Shown: in pieces, positions 37,511-46,683 of the stretch
How positions within the stretch are numbered: position 1 is the stretch's first letter
Layout: every line of letters begins with the position of its first letter
Assembly (NCBI GenBank): GCA_016928075.1
Contig: JAFGLJ010000027.1
Location: forward strand, 209,820 to 273,819
Length of the DNA: 64,000 bases
Origin: Bacteroidales bacterium
GTDB lineage: Bacteria; Bacteroidota; Bacteroidia; Bacteroidales; VadinHA17
Direction of reading: 5' to 3'
The notes under the pieces: model-generated
Databases searched by the model: none
Told to the model about the DNA's origin: nothing
Seen by the model: only the letters and a program-made list of their open reading frames with translations
Translations under genes and position numbers: made by a program

Positions 37511-38992
37511 ATGAAATATTACGCGGGGAAGCAGTACTTTCTTTTATTAATTATTCCAATTTGTATTGCTGTCGCATGTTCGGACTCAAAGAATCGTTCA
37601 AACGATGAAAAACCAAATTTTGTCTTCATGCTTACTGATGATCAGGCATGGAACGTGCTTGGCAAAGACGGCAGGTACACATTTATCCAAACACCAAACC
37701 TTGACCAGCTCAGCCGTGAAGGAATGGTATTTGAAAATGCCTTTGTTACCACTTCGTTATGTTCACCCAGCAGAGCTTGCTTTATGACAGGTTGTTATGC
37801 TCATAAACATGGTGTTTATATAAACAGTTATGGTGATCCTGACCCGGATGTTCCCTTCCTTCCTGAAATACTAAGGGAAAGAGGGTATGAAACAGCATTC
37901 CTTGGTAAATGGCATATGAAACACGGATCTGAACCAAGGAACGGGTTCGATTACTGGTTAAGTTTTGACGGGCAGGGTAAATATATTGATCCACCTCTCA
38001 ATGAAAATGGCCGTGAATTCACAGAAAAAGGTTATATCACAGATATATTAACTGATTATGCAATTAGATGGATTAAAGAACCCAGGGATAAGCCTTTTTG
38101 TCTATTCCTGTGGCATAAGGCTGTTCATGCTCCATTTACCCCTGCTCCCCGGGATTCTGCTGCCTTCCCCGATGCACGAATCCCTGAGTATGATAATTGG
38201 TATGACACCATGGAGGATAAACCTGAATGGCTCAGGAGGGGATGGATGTATGGTGTGCACAATAAGCCATGGCGGGAAAGTGCAGGAAAGCCAGTACCTG
38301 CTAAGATCGAACCCCATCCATGGGATCCCCGGGACCCAAGATGGATGAACTACCTCAGGGCGATGCTTGCCGTGGATAAAAGTTATGCTGATATAAGTAA
38401 GTGTATTGAAGAAATGAAACTCGATGATAATACCATTATTATTTTTGGCAGTGATAATGGATTCTTCCTGGGATCCCACCAGCGAGGGGATAAGAGGTTG
38501 ATGTATGAGGAATCTTTACGCATCCCACTTATAATTAAATACCCGGGGGTAATTGAAGCTGGCAGTAAAAATAACGAGATGGTACTGAATATAGACATTG
38601 CTCCTACCCTGATAGAATTTGCGGGTGGCCAAATACCAAATGCAATGCAGGGAAAATCAATGGTCCCCCTGCTTAAAAATAAAGATACCAGATGGCGTAA
38701 ATCATTCCTCTATGAATACTTTCAGGAATCATATGCACCGGGTTTTGTAACTGCAGTGGGCGTCAGAACAGAAAATTACAAGTATATTGAGTATCCCCAG
38801 ATGATAAATGATATCAATGAGCTCTATGATTTAAAAAATGACCCGGGCGAAATGAAAAACCTTATTAATAGCCCGGGATATGAGGATCTGAAAACAGAAA
38901 TGAAAAAAGAGCTTGAAAGAATAAAGAAAGAGATCGGTTACTACGATCCGGGAGTATATGATTTTGACTTGGAGTACATGAAGAGTAAATAA
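37511..38992 (+). CDS. S1 sulfatase, lipoprotein
   Basis: 493 residues with a lipoprotein signal (CIAVAC, Cys23). FVFMLTDDQAWNVLGKDG has the DD pair, LCSPSRACFMTGCYAHKHGV the formylglycine Cys at residue 84, FLGKWHMKHGSEPRNGFDYW the substrate-side Lys/His residues, and IIFGSDNGFFLGSHQRGDKR the second metal site. An insertion around residues 210-280 (WLRRGWMYGVHN then HPWDPRDPRWMNYLRAM) is not seen in the two preceding sulfatases and may shape the substrate pocket. Third of three sulfatases in the unit; the DUF5107-TPR gene follows after 36 bp. Confidence 0.95.
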   Translation: MKYYAGKQYFLLLIIPICIAVACSDSKNRSNDEKPNFVFMLTDDQAWNVLGKDGRYTFIQTPNLDQLSREGMVFENAFVTTSLCSPSRACFMTGCYAHKHGVYINSYGDPDPDVPFLPEILRERGYETAFLGKWHMKHGSEPRNGFDYWLSFDGQGKYIDPPLNENGREFTEKGYITDILTDYAIRWIKEPRDKPFCLFLWHKAVHAPFTPAPRDSAAFPDARIPEYDNWYDTMEDKPEWLRRGWMYGVHNKPWRESAGKPVPAKIEPHPWDPRDPRWMNYLRAMLAVDKSYADISKCIEEMKLDDNTIIIFGSDNGFFLGSHQRGDKRLMYEESLRIPLIIKYPGVIEAGSKNNEMVLNIDIAPTLIEFAGGQIPNAMQGKSMVPLLKNKDTRWRKSFLYEYFQESYAPGFVTAVGVRTENYKYIEYPQMINDINELYDLKNDPGEMKNLINSPGYEDLKTEMKKELERIKKEIGYYDPGVYDFDLEYMKSK

Positions 38993-39028
38993 ATATTAAT
39001 ATTTTACCATTTCAGCAAAATTATCAAA

Positions 39029-42000
39029 ATGGGAAAGTCCGTGCATCTGAGAAATTTAGAAAGACTGGTTCTTTTAATATCAATCATACTGCCAATAAGC
39101 CCGTGCAACATATCAGGCCAGGTAAAGACCTGGGAGGGAATGATTGATATTCCAACTTATCCCTGGGAGGATGATGTCAATCCAAAATTCTGGGCTATGG
39201 AATCAGGTGCCAAAGGTGCTACAACTGTGAAAGCCTCACTTACATACCCGTATAATATGCAGGATCACCTTTCACGAAAATTTGCAACTGTAACATACAA
39301 GGCCCTGTTCCTGGAAAATGAATATCTTAAGATTACATGCCTGCCTGAACTGGGAGGGAGACTTCATTCCGTTTACGATAAAACAACAGGCCAGGAAGTA
39401 TTTCACAGAAATGATGTTATAAAACCAAGCATGATAGCAATGAGGGGGGCCTTTATCAGTGGTGGTGCAGAATGGAATGCGGGACCACAGGTACATACAG
39501 TAACAATACTCTCACCTGTGGATGTAATCACAGGCGTAAATCCTGATGGTTCAGCATTTCTCGAGGTAAGTAATCTGGAAAAAAGCCTCAGGACAAGATG
39601 GACGGTAAGGGTCACACTTCACCCTGGGAGTTCTGTCCTCGATGAGGAAATTCGTATTTATAACCCTGTTGAAGCCATGAGTCCTTATTACTTTTGGAAT
39701 TGTACTGCTTTCCCTCAATTACCAGGTACACGATTTATTTATCCTATGAGCCTCGGAACGGATCATTTTGGTGTAAGGTTCTTTAACTGGCCGGTTCATA
39801 AGGGCAAAGACCTGTCATGGGCAAAAAATTATGAAGATGCATCCTCAATATTTGCAGTCGATTGTGCATATGATTTTTTCGGTGCCTATGATGTTGATAT
39901 TGACCGTGGAGTGATACAGGTTGCAGATCATAATGAACACAGTGGTAAAAAAGCATGGACATGGGGCCAGGGCGAATATGGAAGAGTAAGCATGAAGAAC
40001 CTGGGAGATAATAACCCTGAGTATATTGAAGTGCAAAGCGGGCCTTTACAGACCCAGTCAGATTATGGTTTACTAGCACCGGGAAGCAGTCTTTCCTGGA
40101 AAGAATACTGGTACCCGGTACATGGCCTCGGTAATGGTTTTGAGTATGCAACCAAAGATGTAGCTATTCAAACAGATCATGAAAGGGGTAGTATTACATT
40201 AAGGATGATTGCTACATGTAAGATTGAAAAAGCCTGGTGCCTTTTACTGGATGATGATAATGAATTACAGCGCAGACAGGTTGATTTATCACCTGCTGAA
40301 GCCTCTTTTATGACCTTTGACAAAAAAAACAGAGACACTGTTACAGTATTGATTAAAACATCAAAGGGTAAGGAACTGGCAAAATTCAAGAGCCCTCTTC
40401 CATTACCTGAAATAACACCACCTGAACAACCCGTCTACCGTACCAAGAAAGATGATGAGCTTACAACCGAGGAGTGTTATCTGAAAGCACAGAAATTTGA
40501 CAGAGCCTTAAATCGACCTGAAGCAAGAAATTATTACCACCTTGCCCTGGCAAAAGATACTCTACACCTGGCCTCCCTAAGAGATCTTGCCATACTTGAT
40601 TTTGAAGCTGCCAGATATTATGAGGCCGAAAAGAGACTTGTCAAAGCTCTTAACCAGATACCTAACGACGACGGACTGGCATGGTATTTCCTGGGTCTGT
40701 GCCATCTTAGAAATAACGACACCGAAGGTGCCAGAAAATGTGGTTTCAAAGCTTCAAGATGCCAGGGTACTGTCTCAAGGGGATACGACCTGGTGGGCAG
40801 AACTTTTGCATTAGACGGAGATAACAGTAAAGCACTTGACTATTTTCTTAAAGCATATAATACAAATGCCTATGATCCAATGATATTTAACCACGTTATA
40901 CTTTCATTATATGCTATGGGAGATATGGAAAAATCAAAACAAATGGCAAGTGAAAGGATAGCCGAATATCCTACAGAACTGGTTCCAAGATTCACCACAG
41001 GAATTATTGATGGAACCATTGAGGAAACAGCCAGAAATGTTAAAGATTTTGTAGGTGAGGATGATTTTGAGATACTTGAAGCAAGTATTGCCTTTTCAGA
41101 CCTGACCCTGCTCGATGAAGCAATAATGATACTAGAAGCCGGATGTATTAATAATGTTCCGGAGAATAAACAAAACCATCTGGTGCAATACTGGCTCGGT
41201 TATCTCTATTCGGCCAAGGAGAATAAGATAAAAGAAATGTATTACCTGGAACGTGCTTCAAAGAATTACCAGGATTTTATACTTGCCTCAAGGCCTGAAA
41301 CTGAGAAAGTACTTTTACATGCTATATCAGTAAATCCTGGAGATGCTATAGCACTATACCAGCTGGGTAATATGTATGCTAATTTTGGCCGCCTTGCTGA
41401 ATCAGAAAAATTATGGAGCAAAGCCTCAGAATATGATCCATCAATGAGTATAATTTGGAGAAACCTTGGACTGTATTACTGGGTTGAAAAAAATGATCAT
41501 AATAAATCCATATCATGCTATGAGAATGCTATCAGGGAAAGGCCCATGGACCAGACATTATACCGCGACCTGGCTAAAGTCCTTGATGATAATAACCAGA
41601 GAAAAGATGCAATAACCCTTCTTAAGGATATGCCTTATACTGGAACTAAAAGGTCTGATATAATTATCGACCTTGCACAGTACCTACTCAATGAAAGAAG
41701 ATATGATGAATGTATTGAGCTTCTCATATCAGTGCCCTATTTTGTAAACTGGGAAGGATCAAGTATTACATGGGATATATTCAATGCTGCCAATTTGCAA
41801 AAGGGCATCTTGTTGTATAATAATAAAAAATACCGGGAAGCTCTAACCTGCTTCGAGAAAGGGCTTACTTTTCCGGAAAATCTTGGAGTTGGGAGATCAT
41901 CAAGGACTGAAGAGGCAATGACCTGGTTCTGGAAAGGGAAGGCCTTGCTTTATATGGGAAAAGATAAACAAGCATTGCAGGCATTTAAGACCGGATCACT

Positions 42001-42064
42001 GTTGCCGCGTGGATCCGAGGTACAAAACCATTATATTGACATGTGCGGTAGTTTATGCAAATAA
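39029..42064 (+). CDS. DUF5107 domain protein with TPR repeats
   Basis: 1011 residues with an N-terminal signal (LVLLISIILPISPC). Residues ~40-400 match the DUF5107 pattern, a galactose-mutarotase-like beta-supersandwich: LENEYLKITCLPELGGRLHS, FHRNDVIKPSMIAMRGAFIS, GGAEWNAGPQVHTVTILSP, and FPQLPGTRFIYPMSLGTDHF. From about residue 480 to the end there are many TPR helices (CYLKAQKFDRALNRPEARNY, AWYFLGLCHLRNNDTEGARK, ALYQLGNMYANFGRLAESEK). DUF5107 proteins are frequent in glycan-utilisation loci but I know of no assigned activity. Cotranscribed with the sulfatases before it and the DUF6259 pair after it. Confidence 0.85.
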   Translation: MGKSVHLRNLERLVLLISIILPISPCNISGQVKTWEGMIDIPTYPWEDDVNPKFWAMESGAKGATTVKASLTYPYNMQDHLSRKFATVTYKALFLENEYLKITCLPELGGRLHSVYDKTTGQEVFHRNDVIKPSMIAMRGAFISGGAEWNAGPQVHTVTILSPVDVITGVNPDGSAFLEVSNLEKSLRTRWTVRVTLHPGSSVLDEEIRIYNPVEAMSPYYFWNCTAFPQLPGTRFIYPMSLGTDHFGVRFFNWPVHKGKDLSWAKNYEDASSIFAVDCAYDFFGAYDVDIDRGVIQVADHNEHSGKKAWTWGQGEYGRVSMKNLGDNNPEYIEVQSGPLQTQSDYGLLAPGSSLSWKEYWYPVHGLGNGFEYATKDVAIQTDHERGSITLRMIATCKIEKAWCLLLDDDNELQRRQVDLSPAEASFMTFDKKNRDTVTVLIKTSKGKELAKFKSPLPLPEITPPEQPVYRTKKDDELTTEECYLKAQKFDRALNRPEARNYYHLALAKDTLHLASLRDLAILDFEAARYYEAEKRLVKALNQIPNDDGLAWYFLGLCHLRNNDTEGARKCGFKASRCQGTVSRGYDLVGRTFALDGDNSKALDYFLKAYNTNAYDPMIFNHVILSLYAMGDMEKSKQMASERIAEYPTELVPRFTTGIIDGTIEETARNVKDFVGEDDFEILEASIAFSDLTLLDEAIMILEAGCINNVPENKQNHLVQYWLGYLYSAKENKIKEMYYLERASKNYQDFILASRPETEKVLLHAISVNPGDAIALYQLGNMYANFGRLAESEKLWSKASEYDPSMSIIWRNLGLYYWVEKNDHNKSISCYENAIRERPMDQTLYRDLAKVLDDNNQRKDAITLLKDMPYTGTKRSDIIIDLAQYLLNERRYDECIELLISVPYFVNWEGSSITWDIFNAANLQKGILLYNNKKYREALTCFEKGLTFPENLGVGRSSRTEEAMTWFWKGKALLYMGKDKQALQAFKTGSLLPRGSEVQNHYIDMCGSLCK

Positions 42065-42080
42065 ATGTAATTCTGAGACA

Positions 42081-44312
42081 ATGATCAGGAATATGAACCA
42101 TAAGTATACAATTATTCTGTCTTTTCTCTTTTCAACAATAAACTTGATTAACCTCATGGCCCAGGGCGGATTAAGTACTGGAAAAAATATTGTCCTGGAG
42201 AATGATATTGCAAGGTATGTTTTTGAAGCTACAGGCATGGGATTAATTGAAATGACAGACAAAAGGACAGGAATTAACCATATCAGCAAAACCAATGGCA
42301 AGCACCTATTATGGGAAGTTACTTTTGGAAAGGGAACCCAGAGGCCATCAATTGATAATAATTATAAACCATGCAGTTATGCCAGTTTAAACAAAAACAA
42401 TAAGGGTGACCAGATTCTTAGGCTCGAGTGGAATGATTTACGTTTCTGGGAAGAGGACAGCATATGCACTGTAAAAGTCACTGTCAAGCTTCCTTCAAAT
42501 GATGGTGTTGCCCGGTGGAACATATATGTAAGCAACAGATCAGATTACTGGGGTCTGTGGGAAGTATCATGCCCTTCAGTTAATGGATTCCCTGCTGATG
42601 GTAAATACGACATTGCAACACCTGTAACCGGAACAGGTGGACATCTGCTGAAAAACTGGAGTGGTCTATTTAAAGAAAGATCTCCATCAGGTTTTATGCC
42701 CATGCAATTTATATCATTAAATGATGATACTAACGCTGTTTATTTTTCGAGCCAGGATGGTGAATCAAGGGCAAAAGACTTTTATATTGATTCAGAAAAA
42801 AACAGGTTATCACTTATAAGGTATCCCGAAAATATGGGAGTGCCCGGATCAGACCTGCCTGGATACTATTATGCTCATTTCGGACCATACCAGGGAGGGT
42901 GGCTCGAAGCAGCCCTGCGGTACCGCGAGTGGGCTATTCAGCAGGTGTGGACAGCAAAGGGCCCGATATCTCATAGGCCTGATTTCCCTGAGATTGCAAC
43001 CAACATCGGTTTCTGGATAAGAGATACATGGGTATGGGATCTTCCTCCTGACGAGGATAAAAATACGGGTGATCCATTATCATGGAGGAGAGATGAACGT
43101 GATCCTCATGAGATGAATATTCCCTTTATTGAAGCTATGGAGAAAATGGAGGTGCCTATTGCATTCCAGTGGTACGGCTGGCATCATGTACTCTTTGATA
43201 ATGAATACCCTCATTACCTGCCGCCGTTAAAAGGATTTAAAGAAAGGGTCGCCGAACTGGTTGATTCAGGTGCGCTTATCGTACCATACATTAATGGACT
43301 TAGTGCTGACAGCAAGATATCCGATTGGTACAGGTTCGACCCACACGCGATAAAAGACGAAGCGGGCGGGCTCCGGCAAAAATTCTACCGGGATGGTGCA
43401 GGAAGGCTTACACCCATGTGCCCGAACCAGAATTTCTGGCACTATACCGTAAATTATATAGTTGACAGCATAGTGAATGTCTACGGCGCAAATGGTATAT
43501 ATATGGATGAAATATCCTGTAATTCACATGAATTATGCTTTAACCCTGATCACCGACACCCTCTTGGTGGAGGTCGTTACTGGGCCGACGGATACCGTAA
43601 TCTGTATCGTAAAACACTGAATATTGCACACCAGTCCGGAAAAGATATTGTTATTACTTCAGAATCTGCAAATGAGATCTTCTATGACCTTGTAACAGCA
43701 AATCTTTTTACGGGCAGGCCAACCGATTATGAAATACCGATGTTGCAGGTAGTCTATTCAGGATATACCTTGTTTTATGCCAGCAGGTGTGACTTCAGGG
43801 GAAGCAGTAACCTGTTTAATTTTTGTGTCGGACAGGGATTTATCGATGGCAAACAAATAGGATGGATGGATTTCGACCTGTTCAGACCGGAATTCAATAA
43901 TAAACTCGAATATCTGAAGCTGTGCGCAAAATACAGGGTCAACACCAAAAAATATTTGACTTTCGGTCGCTTATTAGAGCCAGTTTATCCTGAAAACAAA
44001 ATATCGCTATTTGAAGAAGAATTCAGGGGAGGTGGTGTCCATAAAGGCAAAGCACCAAGTGCAGAGGCCAGGTTATGGCAGGCCGAAGATGGAAAAATTG
44101 CTGTCTTCTTTGCAAGTTACACTGACAAACAGACAACTTTTAAATACAGCATTGATCCTTCCGTATACGGACTTGTCGCTGATAAATATCAGATATCGGA
44201 AATAACTCCTGAATCGTGTCAACCCCTTGCTGAAGCTTCAGGTGTTATTAGCAGAACGGAAGTACTGGAACCTAACTCGGTAAAAGTAATAGAGATATCA
44301 GCTCTTAAGTAA
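42081..44312 (+). CDS. DUF6259-type glycoside-hydrolase-like protein (tandem copy 1)
   Basis: I choose the ATG at 42081 because it starts a clean signal peptide (NHKYTIILSFLFSTINLINLMAQ) 16 bp after the previous stop; the ATG at 42009 would overlap that gene by 56 nt. Product 743 residues. An N-terminal beta-sandwich (IVLENDIARYVFEATGMGLI, then SDYWGLWEVSCPSVNGFP) precedes a TIM-barrel-like part with IAFQWYGWHHVLFDNEYPHY and VPYINGLSADSKI. GIYMDEISCNSHELCF contains Asp476, and VITSESANEIFYD contains Glu528, the likely nucleophile and acid by comparison with alpha-retaining clans. Specificity unknown; an exo-acting alpha-glycosidase is my inference. The next gene is its paralogue. Confidence 0.8.
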   Translation: MIRNMNHKYTIILSFLFSTINLINLMAQGGLSTGKNIVLENDIARYVFEATGMGLIEMTDKRTGINHISKTNGKHLLWEVTFGKGTQRPSIDNNYKPCSYASLNKNNKGDQILRLEWNDLRFWEEDSICTVKVTVKLPSNDGVARWNIYVSNRSDYWGLWEVSCPSVNGFPADGKYDIATPVTGTGGHLLKNWSGLFKERSPSGFMPMQFISLNDDTNAVYFSSQDGESRAKDFYIDSEKNRLSLIRYPENMGVPGSDLPGYYYAHFGPYQGGWLEAALRYREWAIQQVWTAKGPISHRPDFPEIATNIGFWIRDTWVWDLPPDEDKNTGDPLSWRRDERDPHEMNIPFIEAMEKMEVPIAFQWYGWHHVLFDNEYPHYLPPLKGFKERVAELVDSGALIVPYINGLSADSKISDWYRFDPHAIKDEAGGLRQKFYRDGAGRLTPMCPNQNFWHYTVNYIVDSIVNVYGANGIYMDEISCNSHELCFNPDHRHPLGGGRYWADGYRNLYRKTLNIAHQSGKDIVITSESANEIFYDLVTANLFTGRPTDYEIPMLQVVYSGYTLFYASRCDFRGSSNLFNFCVGQGFIDGKQIGWMDFDLFRPEFNNKLEYLKLCAKYRVNTKKYLTFGRLLEPVYPENKISLFEEEFRGGGVHKGKAPSAEARLWQAEDGKIAVFFASYTDKQTTFKYSIDPSVYGLVADKYQISEITPESCQPLAEASGVISRTEVLEPNSVKVIEISALK

Positions 44313-44353
44313 ATAACAATCCTTTTAATCATTAAACACAAAGAGTACAAAAT

Positions 44354-46609
44354 ATGAAAAGAGCATATATCGCTACAGCAACAATAAGCCTTCTTATTAT
44401 TTACTCAGTGAGTGCACAAACTGAAATAAACACTGAAGATACGTTCGTACTGAACAATGATCACGTACAGTTCATATTCGAACCAGAATATATGGGCTTA
44501 TTATCCATGACCGACCTGTCGACAATGACTGAACATATAAACCCTGTTGATGGGAAGCACCTGTTATGGGAAATTGCTTTTGCCAAAGGTAAACAGCTTT
44601 ATACAATTACCAATAATTACAAACCATGTTCATATGCCTCTTTGGAAAACATGGCTGACGGAAGCATAAGGGTAAAGATGGAATGGAACAGGTTACGCTG
44701 GTGGAATGAGAATGATGCTGTTTCAGTAACCGTTATTGTTGAATTACCTGAAAATAGCGGAATAGCAAACTGGAGAATATTTGTTGAAAACAACAGTGAT
44801 TACTGGGGTTTATGGTCGGTTCTCTTTCCCATTATCAATGGTTTTCCCGAAGCAGGCAGATATGATATAGCAAGACCTTCATTTGCCCGGGGAGGCCAGC
44901 TTATTAAAAATTGCGATCAAAAACAAAGCGGGCGGTATCCTGGCAGCGTATGGCCAATGCAGTTCGGATCGCTCAGCAATGGGAGTAACAGTGTATACCT
45001 GGGAACATGGGATGGTGAAGCAAGAGCCAAGGAATTTGTTGTTGAACCAACACAAGATCTAAACAGCCAGAGATATCCAATCATGTTTGATGGCAGAAGG
45101 CACAGGAAATTTGATCCCGAGCCGGGGGAAAGGATTTATATTATCCACTACCCTGATGACATGGGAGTCCAGGGATCTGACTATCCGGACTATTATCCTG
45201 TAGCCTTTGGCGTATACCAGGGAGACTGGAGCGATGCTGCCAGGATTTACAGACCATGGGCCTTAAAACAGAAATGGACCGGAAAGGGTAGCCTGTCAGA
45301 ACGAACAGATGTTCCGGAAAGTATATTAAAACTTGGATTATGGATACGTGACGACTGGATATGGAATGATGTGGATGGTACACCTGAGGAAATGAATAAA
45401 CTATTAGTGGATGCTGCCAGAAAACTTGATGTTCCCATAGGTTTACAGTGGTACAGATGGCATGTACCTGAATTCGATAATCTTTATCCGCATTATCTTC
45501 CGGCTAAAAACGGTTTTAAGGAAAGAGTAGCAGAATTGAAAGCACATGATATAATCGTAATGCCATATATAAACGGCTCAAGTGTAGATATGAATATTTC
45601 TGATTTTGAAAAGTATGAACCGCATGCGGTTAAAGATGAAGCAGGCGGTTTGAGGCTTCACTATTATTCAAATAATTCAGGCCGTTTATTATCGATGTGT
45701 GGAAACCAGATATTCTGGCAGGATGAGATAGAAAACCTCGTTGATGATATTAAAAGGGAATATGGTGTGACGGGCATTTATGTTGACCAGGTATCAGGGC
45801 TTTTTCATGAATTATGCTTTGATAAATCTCATCTCCACCCACTTGGAGGAGGTAACTACTGGGCGAATGGTAACCGTGATCTCCTGACCAAAGTGAAAAA
45901 TGTTGCTTTGAAAAACGGTGGTAATATGGTTGTTACATCCGAAGGAGCCACCGAAGTTTTCTTCGATAAACTTGATGCAAATCTTTTCTGGTCGCAACCA
46001 TCAGACCGTGAGATACCCCTGATGCAGATGGTATATTCAGGCTATACTTTATTCTTTGGAAGTACCTGTGATTATACAAAAAGCGACAATTATTTCCGCT
46101 ACGCCCAGGGCCAGGCTTTTATTGATGGAAGACAGAACGGATGGATGGATCTTGGCCTTTTTAAACCCGGGTATGAGAAAAAAGTTAAATATTTTAAACA
46201 ATGTGGTATATACAGAACAGAAACAATCGATTATCTTGTTTTCGGCCAGCTTCTGGATCCAGTCGACCCGGTAAATGAGATTGAAACATTTACAGATGAT
46301 GGATTCGGCTGGGGTATGTATGAAACTCAGCGTACTGCAACAATACCTGCTGCAGAAGCACGACTATGGCTTTCTGAGAAGGGTACATTAGCTATATTTT
46401 TTGCTAACTATGTTGATAAAGATATAAAGTTCGAATTTAGTATTAACCCACAGAATTATGGCTTTACGGATAGGAAATGGCAAATTAGGGAGATAAAACA
46501 AAAAAGCAGGAAGATAGTGGGTGGATTTACCGGTACACTGAAAAGGACTGAGATTCTTGAAGCGGGAGGAATAAAGGTAATTGAACTCATTCCTCTCGAT
46601 AATAAATAA
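44354..46609 (+). CDS. DUF6259-type glycoside-hydrolase-like protein (tandem copy 2)
   Basis: 751 residues with a signal peptide ending SVSAQ. Clearly related to the preceding gene over its whole length: NDHVQFIFEPEYMGLLSMTD, KPCSYASLENMADGSIRVKM, SDYWGLWSVLFPIINGFP, IGLQWYRWHVPEFDNLYPHY and HPLGGGNYWANGNRDLL. The candidate catalytic residues keep the same spacing: Asp478 in GIYVDQVSGLFHELCF and Glu530 in VVTSEGATEVFFD. An insertion around residues 230-260 with WDGEARAKEFVVEPTQ and GRRHRKFDPEPGE distinguishes it from copy 1, so the two may act on different linkages. Last gene of the unit. Confidence 0.8.
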   Translation: MKRAYIATATISLLIIYSVSAQTEINTEDTFVLNNDHVQFIFEPEYMGLLSMTDLSTMTEHINPVDGKHLLWEIAFAKGKQLYTITNNYKPCSYASLENMADGSIRVKMEWNRLRWWNENDAVSVTVIVELPENSGIANWRIFVENNSDYWGLWSVLFPIINGFPEAGRYDIARPSFARGGQLIKNCDQKQSGRYPGSVWPMQFGSLSNGSNSVYLGTWDGEARAKEFVVEPTQDLNSQRYPIMFDGRRHRKFDPEPGERIYIIHYPDDMGVQGSDYPDYYPVAFGVYQGDWSDAARIYRPWALKQKWTGKGSLSERTDVPESILKLGLWIRDDWIWNDVDGTPEEMNKLLVDAARKLDVPIGLQWYRWHVPEFDNLYPHYLPAKNGFKERVAELKAHDIIVMPYINGSSVDMNISDFEKYEPHAVKDEAGGLRLHYYSNNSGRLLSMCGNQIFWQDEIENLVDDIKREYGVTGIYVDQVSGLFHELCFDKSHLHPLGGGNYWANGNRDLLTKVKNVALKNGGNMVVTSEGATEVFFDKLDANLFWSQPSDREIPLMQMVYSGYTLFFGSTCDYTKSDNYFRYAQGQAFIDGRQNGWMDLGLFKPGYEKKVKYFKQCGIYRTETIDYLVFGQLLDPVDPVNEIETFTDDGFGWGMYETQRTATIPAAEARLWLSEKGTLAIFFANYVDKDIKFEFSINPQNYGFTDRKWQIREIKQKSRKIVGGFTGTLKRTEILEAGGIKVIELIPLDNK

Positions 46610-46619
46610 TTGCTAAAAC

Positions 46620-46657
46620 CAGTTTTATGAATCCAAAACTGAAAATTAACTTTTTTT
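46620..46657 (+). terminator. Hairpin with T-tract after the DUF6259 pair
   Basis: Arms 46620-46626 (CAGTTTT) and 46635-46641 (AAAACTG) pair perfectly around an 8-nt loop; seven Ts follow at 46651-46657. It lies 11 bp after the stop of the last gene of the plus-strand unit, in the gap to a convergent gene. The 9-nt spacer before the Ts makes it imperfect as an intrinsic terminator. Confidence 0.45.
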
Positions 46658-46683
46658 AGTTCTTCCGAAAAACTTTTATATCA

